Made by a program: the position numbers and the translations under genes. From Burkholderiaceae bacterium (lineage in GTDB: Bacteria; Pseudomonadota; Gammaproteobacteria; Burkholderiales; Burkholderiaceae_C): a stretch of DNA of 6,075 bases. Numbering within the stretch: the stretch's first letter is position 1; each line of letters starts with the position of its first letter. Below are positions 1 through 6,075 of the stretch, piece after piece. The notes beneath the pieces are model-generated. The model saw only the letters and a program-made list of their open reading frames with translations. It was not told where the DNA came from and searched no databases. The DNA is taken from contig JALQVJ010000193.1 of NCBI GenBank assembly GCA_023260355.1, positions 1 through 6,075 of the forward strand, in the 5' to 3' direction.

Positions 1-177
1 CGACTGAATGTAGGTCTTGCTCTCGGCCAATTTTTCAGTGGCGCGGTGTAGCAAACCAATGTGGGGGTCAGCGCGCTGCACGACCTCGCCGTCCATCTCC
101 AGCACCAAACGCAACACGCCGTGCGCAGCGGGGTGCTGAGGTCCAAAGTTCAGGGTGTAGTTCTTGATTTCAGCCAT
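1..177 (-). CDS. nuoD: NADH-quinone oxidoreductase subunit D, 5' part only (cut by window edge)
   Basis: NuoD is the 49-kDa-type subunit of respiratory complex I. Together with NuoB it forms the ubiquinone-binding pocket at the junction of the peripheral and membrane arms, on the cytoplasmic side. Only the first 59 codons are present; the frame stays open to base 1. The translation begins [20 protein letters not shown], and the QHPAAHG motif (His15 and His19) is the family hallmark lining the quinone site. The ATG at 177..175 is supported by an AGGA Shine-Dalgarno at 187..184, six bases upstream. It follows nuoC by 27 bases as the fourth gene of the nuo operon. It is a free-standing nuoD, not the NuoCD fusion of enteric bacteria. 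Identity is secure; the rest of the protein lies outside the window. Confidence 0.96.
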   Translation of the reverse strand, partial: MAEIKNYTLNFGPQHPAAHGVLRLVLEMDGEVVQRADPHIGLLHRATEKLAESKTYIQS

Positions 178-204
178 GTGTATTCCTGCAGTCGCCGACG
201 CCGA

Positions 205-801
205 TTACTGCAAGCCTCCGTAACCTTCTTCGCGGATGATGCGGGGCGTGATTTCACGCGGCTCGATCGTGACCGGCTGGTACACCACGCGGCGTTGCTC
301 AGGGTCATAGCGCATCTCAACATGCCCGCTCACGGGGAAGTCCTTGCGCATGGGGTGCCCGATGAAACCATAGTCGGTCAGAATGCGACGCAGATCGTTG
401 TGGCCATCAAACAAGATGCCAAACAAATCAAAGGCCTCGCGCTCGAACCAGTTGGCGCCCGTCCACACAGAGGTGACTGAGCTCACCATCGGCATGTCGT
501 CGTCTTGGCAAAACACTTTGACGCGCAGCCGCTGGTTCAGCGAAACGCTCAAAAGATGCACCACAACAGCGTAACGTGCGCCATCCCAAGCGCCTTCGCG
601 AAAATCGCTGTAGTCCACGCCACAAAGATCAATCAATTGCTCGAACTGGCAGCCCGGCGCGTCCCTCAACGCCTGCATGGCCGCGAGGTAACCCTCCGGC
701 TTGACGATGACCGTCACCTCGCCCAAGTCTTGAACAAGCCGGACAACGGCGTCACCCAATACCGCCGTCACTTGGTTCTGCATGTTTTCCAAAGCGCTCA
801 T
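205..801 (-). CDS. nuoC: NADH-quinone oxidoreductase subunit C
   Basis: NuoC is the 30-kDa-type subunit of complex I. It carries no cofactor and packs against NuoD and NuoB in the cytoplasmic peripheral arm. From the start chosen here it is 198 residues, normal for stand-alone betaproteobacterial NuoC. The family signature spans about residues 119-156: [11 protein letters not shown], then [14 protein letters not shown], then GHPMRKDFP. The C-terminal tail with [17 protein letters not shown] is also typical. The frame can begin at a GTG at 813..811, whose bases overlap the nuoB TGA stop, or at tandem ATGs at 804 and 801. TGAGG at 812..808 fits best as the ribosome site for the ATG at 801 (six-base spacing), so I chose that; the GTG would give 202 residues. 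Either way translation is probably coupled to nuoB. The stop is TAA at 207..205. Confidence 0.96.
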   Translation of the reverse strand: MSALENMQNQVTAVLGDAVVRLVQDLGEVTVIVKPEGYLAAMQALRDAPGCQFEQLIDLCGVDYSDFREGAWDGARYAVVVHLLSVSLNQRLRVKVFCQDDDMPMVSSVTSVWTGANWFEREAFDLFGILFDGHNDLRRILTDYGFIGHPMRKDFPVSGHVEMRYDPEQRRVVYQPVTIEPREITPRIIREEGYGGLQ

Positions 802-807
802 CATGGA

Positions 808-812
808 CCTCA
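808..812 (-). promoter_or_regulatory. Shine-Dalgarno of nuoC
   Basis: TGAGG on the minus strand lies six bases before the ATG at 801 and only three before the ATG at 804. It includes the nuoB stop codon TGA (812..810), so ribosomes finishing nuoB would sit on the nuoC initiation site. The spacing favours 801 as the start. Confidence 0.5.
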
Positions 813-1292
813 CGCTCTGGCAATCGTCTGGGTGCGACGAATCTTGCCTTGCAACTGCATCAGGCCGTACAACAACGCCTCAGCGGTTGGCGGACACCCT
901 GGCACATAAACGTCCACAGGCACCACGCGATCGCAACCCCGAACGACAGAGTAACTGTAGTGATAGTAGCCACCACCATTGGCGCATGAACCCATTGAAA
1001 TCACGTAGCGGGGCTCACTCATTTGGTCGTAGACCTTGCGCAAAGCGGGTGCCATTTTGTTGCACAACGTGCCGGCCACAATCATCAGGTCAGACTGCCG
1101 GGGACTGGCACGAAAGACCTCCGCACCGAAACGGGCCAAGTCGTAACGCGCAGCACCTGCGTGCATCATCTCGACGGCACAGCATGCCAAGCCAAAGGTC
1201 ATGGGCCACAGCGAGCCCGTTTTCGCCCAATTGACCACTGAGTCGTAGCTCGCGGTCACAAAGCCTTTTTCCATTACACCTTCAAGTCCCAT
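810..1292 (-). CDS. nuoB: NADH-quinone oxidoreductase subunit B (N2 iron-sulfur cluster)
   Basis: NuoB (PSST-type subunit) holds the terminal [4Fe-4S] cluster N2, which passes electrons from the complex I iron-sulfur chain to ubiquinone bound between NuoB and NuoD. The protein is 160 residues, the usual length in this group. All four expected N2 ligands are visible: the adjacent pair Cys37-Cys38 in [11 protein letters not shown], Cys103 in [10 protein letters not shown] and Cys133 in [12 protein letters not shown]. Other family blocks include [10 protein letters not shown] near the N-terminus and the [17 protein letters not shown] block at 75-91. The ATG at 1292 has an AGAGGT ribosome site at 1308..1303 with a slightly long ten-base spacer. 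An internal ATG at 1274 is less likely because residues 1-6 (MGLEGV) match the usual N-terminus. The gap from nuoA is 53 bases. No residue looks missing. Confidence 0.97.
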   Translation of the reverse strand: MGLEGVMEKGFVTASYDSVVNWAKTGSLWPMTFGLACCAVEMMHAGAARYDLARFGAEVFRASPRQSDLMIVAGTLCNKMAPALRKVYDQMSEPRYVISMGSCANGGGYYHYSYSVVRGCDRVVPVDVYVPGCPPTAEALLYGLMQLQGKIRRTQTIARA

Positions 1293-1345
1293 GGCAGTAC
1301 AAACCTCTGTGTGTGAATTGGTCGTTTATTGAATGCGGCGGGAAA

Positions 1346-1705
1346 TCATTCCCAATCCAACGCACCCTTTTTCCACTCGTAGACGAAGCCCACGACCAAG
1401 ATGCCTAAGAAGACAACAACCGCCCAAAACGCAGTTGGGCCCAGATCCTTGAGCGCGACAGCCCAAGGGAACAGGAACGCGATTTCCAAATCAAACAAAA
1501 TGAAAAGGATGGCCACCAAGTAGTAGCGGACATCGAACTTCATGCGCGCATCTTCGAACGCTTCGAAACCGCACTCGTAGGGAGAGTTTTTGGCTTCGTC
1601 GGGGCGGTTGGGGCCCAAGATGTAGCCGATCACTTGGGGGACGATGCCGACAGCAACGCCAACCAAAATAAAGAGAATGACGGGAAGGTATTGCTCTAGG
1701 CTCAT
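1346..1705 (-). CDS. nuoA: NADH-quinone oxidoreductase subunit A
   Basis: NuoA is the small ND3-like membrane subunit of complex I, placed at the joint between the peripheral and membrane arms in the inner membrane. From the chosen start it has 119 residues, the standard length. Three hydrophobic helices are seen at about residues 7-30, 61-84 and 92-109. The long loop between helices 1 and 2 carries [20 protein letters not shown], with the conserved Cys45 that corresponds to the exposed ND3 cysteine. Helix 2 contains FDLE with acidic Asp72 and Glu74. The C-terminus [11 protein letters not shown] is typical. The ATG at 1705 is preferred over the ATG two codons upstream at 1711, because an AGGT ribosome site (1715..1712) lies six bases before 1705 but directly abuts 1711. 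It is the first nuo gene and starts 45 bases after the tRNA-Leu 3' end. Confidence 0.96.
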   Translation of the reverse strand: MSLEQYLPVILFILVGVAVGIVPQVIGYILGPNRPDEAKNSPYECGFEAFEDARMKFDVRYYLVAILFILFDLEIAFLFPWAVALKDLGPTAFWAVVVFLGILVVGFVYEWKKGALDWE

Positions 1706-1711
1706 AGTCAT

Positions 1712-1715
1712 ACCT
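1712..1715 (-). promoter_or_regulatory. Shine-Dalgarno of nuoA
   Basis: CCCAGGT on the minus strand ends directly against the ATG at 1711, which leaves no usable spacing. It lies six bases before the ATG at 1705. This decides the nuoA start in favour of 1705, which also gives the family's usual 119 residues. Confidence 0.5.
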
Positions 1716-1750
1716 GGGATCAGTCGCTGCTGGTGCAGGCTTGATCATGT

Positions 1751-1835
1751 TGGTGCCGACGGCGAGACTCGAACTCGCACAGCTTTCGCCACTACCCCCT
1801 CAAGATAGCGTGTCTACCAATTTCACCACGTCGGC
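1751..1835 (-). tRNA. leuU: tRNA-Leu (anticodon GAG)
   Basis: An 85-base class II tRNA folded by eye. The acceptor stem GCCGACG (1835..1829) pairs perfectly with CGTCGGC (1761..1755), followed by discriminator A and an encoded CCA (1753..1751). The D-arm holds TGGTGAAATTGGTAGACAC. The anticodon stem is CTATC/GGTAG (one T-G pair) around the loop TTGAGGG, giving anticodon GAG, which reads CUC and CUU leucine codons. A long variable arm (TGGCGAAAGCTGT) is typical of tRNA-Leu. The T-arm GCGAG-TTCGAGT-CTCGC is perfect. It sits between secG and nuoA, with only 45 bases between its 3' end and the nuoA start. The symbol leuU is borrowed from the E. coli gene with this anticodon. Confidence 0.97.
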
Positions 1836-1843
1836 ATTTGTAT

Positions 1844-1889
1844 GGGTTTGCGGCGCTTCTGAGGCTTCGTGAAGCATCCGCAAAAACCC
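1844..1889 (-). repeat. Imperfect hairpin just upstream of tRNA-Leu
   Basis: On the minus strand GGGTTTTTGCGG (1889..1878) can pair with CCGCAAACCC (1853..1844), forming ten base pairs with a two-T bulge. Inside the loop GCTTC/GAAGC (1875..1864) can form a second short stem, and another copy (GAAGC, 1859..1855) offers an alternative partner. The structure ends eight bases before the mature 5' end of the tRNA. No T-run follows on either strand, so it does not look like a terminator. A role in tRNA leader processing or in transcript start stability is possible but is inference. Confidence 0.45.
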
Positions 1890-1930
1890 TAGGAGTTTAC
1901 CTCGAATTCGCCCTTGAAATCGAGTGAGCC

Positions 1931-1947
1931 GCCAGATTTTATCTGGC
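1931..1947. repeat. Perfect 7-bp inverted repeat
   Basis: GCCAGAT-TTT-ATCTGGC is a perfect seven-base inverted repeat with a three-base spacer. It could form a small hairpin in the RNA or be a short dyad binding site. No T-run follows in the direction of transcription, so termination here would be weak at best. Confidence 0.45.
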
Positions 1948-2019
1948 TGTAAGCCCCATCAAATGGGACTTTCGCGATCATGATACCCCCATGGGTACCA
2001 CAATCACACGGTTGAGGCC

Positions 2020-2346
2020 TCAGTTTGTTGGGATCGCGTCTTTGCCTGTGACCGGCGCGGCAGGAACCTTGACCGTTTCCAACACACTGCCAGCCGCTGG
2101 GGCAGGCTTTTGATAACCGACATAAGACAGAAACAACGTCGTTCCCAAGAACACCGCTGCCAACACAGCTGTGGTGCGCGACAAGAAGTTCGCACCGCCG
2201 GTTGCACCAAACAAACTCGTTGACGCCCCACCACCAAAGGCCGCACCTGCGTCAGCACCTTTGCCATGCTGCATCAAAATCAAGCCGATCATGACCAAAG
2301 CCGACAAAATCTGAACGGCCATCAAAATTCTGATCAAGAAATCCAT
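2020..2346 (-). CDS. secG: Preprotein translocase subunit SecG
   Basis: SecG is the small, non-essential subunit of the SecYEG protein-conducting channel in the inner membrane and helps SecA-driven export. The protein is 108 residues with the expected layout: a first transmembrane helix at about residues 3-24, a glycine-rich cytoplasmic loop with MQHGKGADAGAAFG and SLFGATGGANFLSRTT (about 25-59), a second helix at about 60-78, and a hydrophilic proline/alanine-rich tail. The frame could open at a TTG at 2361. The ATG at 2346 is better: GGGAG (2359..2355) stands eight bases before it, and MDFLIRILMAVQ matches the family N-terminus. It follows tpiA by 35 bases, across a terminator-like hairpin. 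The tpiA-secG linkage is familiar from many proteobacteria. Family identity is secure. Confidence 0.95.
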   Translation of the reverse strand: MDFLIRILMAVQILSALVMIGLILMQHGKGADAGAAFGGGASTSLFGATGGANFLSRTTAVLAAVFLGTTLFLSYVGYQKPAPAAGSVLETVKVPAAPVTGKDAIPTN

Positions 2347-2354
2347 ACCCACAA

Positions 2355-2359
2355 CTCCC
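2355..2359 (-). promoter_or_regulatory. Shine-Dalgarno of secG
   Basis: GGGAG lies eight bases before the ATG at 2346. It directly follows the T-run of the tpiA-end hairpin, and it rules out the in-frame TTG at 2361, which lies upstream of it. Confidence 0.55.
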
Positions 2360-2395
2360 AAAAAAACAAAGGTCTGCGCGCTTAAGCCGCAGCCC
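2360..2395 (-). terminator. Candidate intrinsic terminator or attenuator between tpiA and secG
   Basis: Reading the minus strand, CTGCGGC-TTAA-GC-G-CGCAG (2392..2374) forms a GC-rich stem of seven pairs with one bulged G and a TTAA loop. The stem can extend past one mismatch by two more G-C pairs. It is followed by TTTGTTTTTTT (2370..2360), a U-rich tract in the RNA. The stem covers the last codons and the TAA stop of tpiA, and the T-run ends against the secG ribosome site. Since secG lies only 15 bases further and has no room for its own promoter after the hairpin, partial termination (attenuation) is more plausible than a full stop. The fold was made by eye. Confidence 0.45.
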
Positions 2396-3128
2396 GAATG
2401 ATTGTCAAAAAGTCAGCCGCCTTCAAAGCAGCTCCACCGATCAAGCCACCGTCGATATCAGGTTGCTTGAGCAAATCGGCGGCGTTGCTCGCATTCATGC
2501 TGCCGCCGTACAAAATTCGCATACCACTGGCGTGTTCCGTCGCGGCGTGCAACTGCGCACGCAACACCGCATGGACGGCTTGGGCCTGCTCTGGCGTAGC
2601 TGTTTGACCGGTACCAATCGCCCAGACGGGCTCATATGCCACCACAATTTCGCTGACGCAATGTCCCACAGTGTGAATGACTGCGGCCAATTGGCGTTTG
2701 ACGACTTCTTCAGTGGCCCCGGCGTCACGTTGCTCCAGTGTTTCACCAACGCAAACGATTGGCGTGATGCCATGCGCGAGGGCAGTTTGTGCTTTGGCAG
2801 CCACCACCCCATCGGTTTCACCATGGTATTGGCGGCGTTCAGAGTGGCCCACAATCGCGAAACGAACACCGAAATCTTTCAACATCGTTGCACTGATTTC
2901 GCCTGTGAACGCGCCGGATTCCTTGGCCGAAACGTCTTGAGCACCCCATGCCAGTGGCGTGCCAGCGGCGATTTGTGACACCTGATCCAAATACACAGAT
3001 GGCACACAAACGGCGACGTCACATGGCGCACCACTTGCCAACCCTTGCAAAACGTCTGCTAGCAACGCGGCATTTGTAGCCCTGTTGCCATTCATTTTCC
3101 AATTGCCTGCAATCAGCTTTCGAGCCAT
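2382..3128 (-). CDS. tpiA: Triosephosphate isomerase
   Basis: TpiA interconverts dihydroxyacetone phosphate and glyceraldehyde 3-phosphate in glycolysis and gluconeogenesis, in the cytoplasm. The protein is 248 residues, the normal length for a single TIM barrel. The active-site residues are all present: Asn9 and Lys11 in AGNWKMNG, His95 in AIVGHSERR, and catalytic Glu166 in VAYEPVWAIGTG, which also begins the mobile phosphate-gripping loop. The later phosphate-binding blocks LYGGS (206-210) and GLIGGAAL (228-235) are intact. The open frame extends to a GTG at 3152 inside qor, but the ATG at 3128 has AAAGGA (3141..3136) seven bases upstream and gives the standard MARKLIAGNWKMN start. It lies 11 bases after qor, probably cotranscribed and translationally coupled. 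A terminator-like hairpin covers its end. Confidence 0.97.
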   Translation of the reverse strand: MARKLIAGNWKMNGNRATNAALLADVLQGLASGAPCDVAVCVPSVYLDQVSQIAAGTPLAWGAQDVSAKESGAFTGEISATMLKDFGVRFAIVGHSERRQYHGETDGVVAAKAQTALAHGITPIVCVGETLEQRDAGATEEVVKRQLAAVIHTVGHCVSEIVVAYEPVWAIGTGQTATPEQAQAVHAVLRAQLHAATEHASGMRILYGGSMNASNAADLLKQPDIDGGLIGGAALKAADFLTIIRAAA

Positions 3129-3135
3129 CGGTCCG

Positions 3136-3141
3136 TCCTTT
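3136..3141 (-). promoter_or_regulatory. Shine-Dalgarno of tpiA overlapping the qor stop codon
   Basis: TAAAGGA contains both the qor TAA stop (3142..3140) and the tpiA ribosome site AAAGGA, seven bases before the ATG at 3128. This points to coupled translation of the two genes and excludes the GTG at 3152 as the tpiA start. Confidence 0.6.
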
Positions 3142-4141
3142 AATCCGCCCACGTCAGCATGATTTTGCCGATATGTGCATTGCTTTCCATTAGCGCATGC
3201 GCTTGCGCCGCTTGCGATGCATCAAACGTTTGATGGATCACGGGAAACACTTTGCCAGCCTCAAGATCCGGCCAGACGTGCGTTTTGAGCGCATTCGCGA
3301 TCTCAGCTTTGAACGCCACTGAACGCGGGCGCAGAGTCGATCCGGTGATGTGCAAACGCTTGCGCAAGACCAGTCCTGCATTGAAGTTGGCATCGACACC
3401 ACCCTGCACAGCGATGATCACCAAACGGCCATCCTCTGCCAAGCACTCCACCTCACGGGCCACATACTCACCAGCGACCATGTCCAAAATCACGTCGGCA
3501 CCGCGTCCATCGGTGAGGCGTTTGACTTCAGACGAAAAATCTTGTGATCGATACAAAATCGCATGATCGGCGCCCAAGTCCAAACAGGCTTTGGCCTTGG
3601 CTTGTGAACCCACCGTGACAATGACCTGCGCCCCAACCGCTTTGGCCAGTTGAATCGCAGTCACGCCGATCCCGCTTGATCCACCTTGAATCAACAACGT
3701 CTCACCCGCAGCCAAGCGGCCACGGTCAAACACGTTGCTCCAAACAGTGAAAAACGTTTCGGGGATTGCGGCCGCTTGGACGGCGCTGAAACCCTTGGGA
3801 AATGGCAAGCATTGTCCGATCGGCGCCACGCACCATTGGGCGTAACCACCACCGGCAACCAATGCGCAAACCGCATCTCCAATCTTCAGGCCTGCGGCGG
3901 CCATCGCCACCTCGTCGCCACTATCGATCGTTCCGGCGATTTCGAGGCCAGGAATGTCCGACACCCCAGGGGGCATCGGATACAGTCCCTTGCGTTGCAG
4001 CACGTCAGGGCGGTTCACGCCACTGGCGCTCACCTTCACCAAGACCTCGCCAGACCCTGCGACCGGGCGCTCTCGTGTCGTCAACTGGAGCACCTCGGGC
4101 GCCCCAGGTTGAACAATCTCAATGGCCTGCATGCTCAACAT
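3140..4141 (-). CDS. NAD(P)H-quinone oxidoreductase, zinc-free MDR family, PIG3-like
   Basis: A 333-residue medium-chain dehydrogenase/reductase of the quinone oxidoreductase branch; the expected reaction is reduction of quinones or related electrophiles with NADPH. An N-terminal GroES-like substrate domain (about 1-125) contains SGVNRPDVLQRKGLYPMPPG and IPGLEIAG, wording typical of the PIG3/TP53I3-like group. The Rossmann nucleotide-binding domain has its glycine motif in IQGGSSGIG (151-159). The cysteine ligands of zinc alcohol dehydrogenases are absent; that position reads NRPD. The C-terminus HIGKIMLTW is typical. The start is uncertain: the ATG at 4141 has only a weak TAAG ribosome site, and the ATG three codons on (4132) gives MQAIEIVQPG, closer to the family N-terminus. 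It lies eight bases after pnp and 11 before tpiA, so it is probably coexpressed. The physiological substrate cannot be told from sequence. Confidence 0.9.
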   Translation of the reverse strand: MLSMQAIEIVQPGAPEVLQLTTRERPVAGSGEVLVKVSASGVNRPDVLQRKGLYPMPPGVSDIPGLEIAGTIDSGDEVAMAAAGLKIGDAVCALVAGGGYAQWCVAPIGQCLPFPKGFSAVQAAAIPETFFTVWSNVFDRGRLAAGETLLIQGGSSGIGVTAIQLAKAVGAQVIVTVGSQAKAKACLDLGADHAILYRSQDFSSEVKRLTDGRGADVILDMVAGEYVAREVECLAEDGRLVIIAVQGGVDANFNAGLVLRKRLHITGSTLRPRSVAFKAEIANALKTHVWPDLEAGKVFPVIHQTFDASQAAQAHALMESNAHIGKIMLTWAD

Positions 4142-4149
4142 CGCGCGAC

Positions 4150-6075
4150 TTACTGCTGTTGTTGCTGTTGCGCTTGCGCGGCACCATTGTCGCGATCGAT
4201 CAGTGCCTTCATCGACAACTTGATGCGACCTTTTTCGTCCGTCTCAAGCACTTTGACGCGAACGACTTGTCCTTCTTGCAGGACGTCGGTCACCTTCTCA
4301 ATGCGCTCATGGGCAATTTGGCTGATGTGCAACAGACCGTCTTTGCCAGGCAACACGTTGACCAACGCACCAAAGTCCAAGATCTTGGTGATGGCGCCTT
4401 CGTAAACGGCGCCCACTTCGACTTCAGCGGTGATGTCTTCAATGCGGCGCTGCGCCTCTTTGGCCTTGTCGCCATCGCTGGAGGCAATGGTGATCGTGCC
4501 GTCTTCGGCGATATCGATGGTGCAACCGGTTTCTTCTGTCAATGCACGGATGGTCGCGCCGCCCTTGCCAATCACGTCACGGATCTTCTCGGGGTTGATC
4601 TTCATGGTGTACAGGCGAGGCGCAAACGAGGAGATCTCAGTGTTGGCTTCGCCCATCGCTTCTTGCATCTTCGAGAGGATGTGCATGCGCGCTTCTTTGG
4701 CTTGAGCCAGTGCGACTTGCATGATCTCTTGCGTGATGCCCTGGATCTTGATGTCCATTTGCAGCGCGGTCACACCGTCAGTGGTACCCGCGACCTTGAA
4801 GTCCATGTCACCCAAGTGGTCCTCATCACCGAGGATATCGGTCAAAACCGCAAAGCGGTTGTCCTCTTTGATCAACCCCATGGCGATACCGGCCACGTGG
4901 GCTTTCAAAGGCACACCTGCGTCCATCATGGACAAGCAACCACCGCAAACCGACGCCATCGATGAAGAGCCGTTGGACTCTGTGATTTCGCTGACGACAC
5001 GCAGGGTGTAGGGGAAATCTTCTTTGGCAGGCAACACAGCGGCCAGAGCGCGCTTGGCCAAACGGCCATGGCCAATCTCACGGCGCTTGGGCGAGCCGAC
5101 ACGGCCAGTTTCGCCAGTGGCAAACGGAGGCATGTTGTAGTGCAGCATGAAGCGGTCTTCGTACTCGCCGGGCAATGCGTCGATGCGCTGGGCGTCGCGC
5201 TCGGTACCGAGCGTGGTGACCACCAATGCCTGGGTTTCGCCGCGTGTGAACAGGGCTGAGCCGTGGGTGCGCTGCAGCACGCCAGTGCGAATTTCAATCG
5301 GGCGCACGGTGCGGGTGTCGCGACCATCGATGCGAGGCTCACCTGCCAAAATTTGGCTGCGCACAATTTGGGCTTCGATGTCGTGCAACAAACCGTCAAT
5401 CTTGACGCTGTCGAACTCAATGCCTGCTTCGGTCAAACCGGCCTTCACAGCTGCGTTGGCTTCACGGCAGGCCTGCGTGCGGGCTTGCTTGGAACGAATT
5501 TGGTAGGCGGCAACCAGCTTCTCACGGCCGAGTTCCTCCACCTTGGAGATCAAAGCCTCGTCGCGCGCGGGCGCTTGCCATTCCCAAACCGGCTTGCCGG
5601 CGTCGCGAACCAATTCGTGGATTGCATCGATCGCAGTTTGGCCTTGCTGGTGACCGAAGACGACCGCCCCCAACATGATTTCTTCGCTGAGTTGCTGGGC
5701 TTCTGATTCCACCATCAACACGGCGGTCTCGGTACCGGCAACGACCAAATCCATCTGGGACTGGGCACGCTGCTCAGGGCTGGGGTTCAACACATATTCG
5801 CCGTTCACATAACCGACGCGGGCTGCACCAATTGGGCCATTGAAGGGAATGCCGGAGATGGCCAATGCCGCGCTGGTGGCGATCATGGCCGGGATGTCAG
5901 CATCGACCGCTGGGTTCAAGGACACAGTGTGGATCACAACCTGCACTTCGTTGAAGAAACCTTCTGGAAACAGGGGGCGAATCGGGCGATCGATCAAACG
6001 AGAGGTCAGGGTCTCAAACTCACTGGGGCGGCCTTCGCGCTTGAAAAAGCTACCGGGGATCTTGCCTGCCGCGTA
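4150..6075 (-). CDS. pnp: Polyribonucleotide nucleotidyltransferase (PNPase), N-terminus cut by window edge
   Basis: PNPase degrades RNA 3' to 5' using phosphate to release nucleoside diphosphates, can run in reverse to add tails, and is a core part of mRNA turnover. The frame is open from base 6075, giving 641 residues; comparison with E. coli numbering suggests about 67 N-terminal residues are missing. The first residues ([19 protein letters not shown], then [14 protein letters not shown]) belong to the first RNase PH domain. After an alpha-helical linker, the second RNase PH domain follows and carries the catalytic block [15 protein letters not shown], where Asp419, Asp425 and Lys427 correspond to E. 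coli Asp486, Asp492 and Lys494. A KH domain with VIGKGG (501-506) and an S1 RNA-binding domain (about 553-624) complete the family layout. The protein ends in AQAQQQQQQ, a short glutamine tail. Stop TAA at 4152..4150. Confidence 0.97.
   Translation of the reverse strand, partial: YAAGKIPGSFFKREGRPSEFETLTSRLIDRPIRPLFPEGFFNEVQVVIHTVSLNPAVDADIPAMIATSAALAISGIPFNGPIGAARVGYVNGEYVLNPSPEQRAQSQMDLVVAGTETAVLMVESEAQQLSEEIMLGAVVFGHQQGQTAIDAIHELVRDAGKPVWEWQAPARDEALISKVEELGREKLVAAYQIRSKQARTQACREANAAVKAGLTEAGIEFDSVKIDGLLHDIEAQIVRSQILAGEPRIDGRDTRTVRPIEIRTGVLQRTHGSALFTRGETQALVVTTLGTERDAQRIDALPGEYEDRFMLHYNMPPFATGETGRVGSPKRREIGHGRLAKRALAAVLPAKEDFPYTLRVVSEITESNGSSSMASVCGGCLSMMDAGVPLKAHVAGIAMGLIKEDNRFAVLTDILGDEDHLGDMDFKVAGTTDGVTALQMDIKIQGITQEIMQVALAQAKEARMHILSKMQEAMGEANTEISSFAPRLYTMKINPEKIRDVIGKGGATIRALTEETGCTIDIAEDGTITIASSDGDKAKEAQRRIEDITAEVEVGAVYEGAITKILDFGALVNVLPGKDGLLHISQIAHERIEKVTDVLQEGQVVRVKVLETDEKGRIKLSMKALIDRDNGAAQAQQQQQQ

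Larger units (their letters stand above)
1836..2019 (-). other. secG to tRNA-Leu intergenic region with several inverted repeats
   Basis: The 184 bases hold no convincing reading frame. Reading with the genes, secG is followed by three small hairpin-capable repeats (1984-1997, 1955-1967, 1931-1947), none followed by a T-run, so none is a clear intrinsic terminator. A possible but weak sigma-70-like promoter for the tRNA and nuo genes is TCGATT at 1923..1918 and TAAACT at 1899..1894, with an 18-base spacer. The -10 matches consensus at four of six positions and the -35 only at three. A larger imperfect hairpin (1844-1889) lies between that candidate promoter and the tRNA. A promoter is expected somewhere here because tRNAs are rarely dependent on a distant one, but I cannot place it with confidence. 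Confidence 0.4.

Noticed and set aside
61..1241. Several overlapping plus-strand open frames (for example 61-480, 505-909, 782-1234)
   Set aside because: They run antisense to nuoD, nuoC and nuoB and overlap one another. Their compositions look like shadows, and the minus-strand genes are unmistakable.
1491..1748. Minus-strand frame of 85 codons overlapping nuoA
   Set aside because: It is a shifted frame of the nuoA coding sequence and its upstream leader, with no family resemblance, whereas nuoA matches its family over its full length.
1984..1997. Palindromic GGTACC/CCATGG-like sequence as a possible attachment or mobile-element site near a tRNA
   Set aside because: tRNA genes are common integration sites, but there is no integrase, no repeat of the tRNA 3' end and no foreign-looking DNA in the window. 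The gene order on both sides looks native.
2463..2978. A 171-codon open frame on the plus strand
   Set aside because: It is fully antisense to tpiA, which has every catalytic residue. No recognisable domain and no convincing ribosome site.
3802..4965. A 387-codon open frame on the plus strand
   Set aside because: It lies antisense to pnp and qor, which both carry clear family motifs. Its translation resembles no family I know, its leucine run is only the complement of the PNPase glutamine tail, and long antisense frames are expected in GC-rich coding DNA.
1..6075. A previously undescribed system (defence, secretion, biosynthetic or mobile)
   Set aside because: Every gene on the coding strand belongs to a well-known housekeeping family, there is no unexplained gene-sized space, and no clustered repeats are seen.

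Overview
This window is a compact stretch of housekeeping genes, all on the minus strand, from a proteobacterium that is most likely a member of the Burkholderiales, probably Comamonadaceae. That placement is inferred from moderate-to-high GC, from separate nuoC and nuoD genes (fused in Escherichia coli and its relatives), from the Comamonadaceae-like wording of the NuoA, NuoB and NuoC proteins, and from the gene order pnp - qor - tpiA - secG - tRNA-Leu - nuoA-B-C-D. I recall that order as common in this group, but could not check it here.

In the direction of transcription (high to low coordinates), the window opens inside pnp (polynucleotide phosphorylase, N-terminus cut off by the window edge). 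Eight bases after pnp comes a zinc-free quinone oxidoreductase of the PIG3 type, then after 11 bases tpiA (triosephosphate isomerase), whose Shine-Dalgarno overlaps the qor stop codon. These three genes look like one transcription unit. A GC-rich hairpin followed by a U-rich run straddles the end of tpiA, just ahead of secG (SecYEG translocase subunit), and may act as a terminator or attenuator.

After secG there is a 184-base non-coding stretch with several short inverted repeats and a larger imperfect hairpin, then a complete tRNA-Leu with anticodon GAG and an encoded CCA end. The start of the nuo operon follows only 45 bases later: nuoA, nuoB, nuoC (overlapping nuoB or starting just after its stop, depending on the start codon) and the first 59 codons of nuoD. 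These encode respiratory complex I subunits: one membrane subunit (NuoA) and three of the quinone-reducing peripheral arm (NuoB, C, D).

The genes serve central metabolism: RNA turnover, glycolysis, protein export, translation and respiration. I see no mobile element, CRISPR array, defence gene, toxin pair or other sign of an accessory region, and no broken gene. The points worth a second look are regulatory: the tpiA/secG hairpin, the tRNA placed directly in front of the nuo operon, and the structured leader just upstream of that tRNA.
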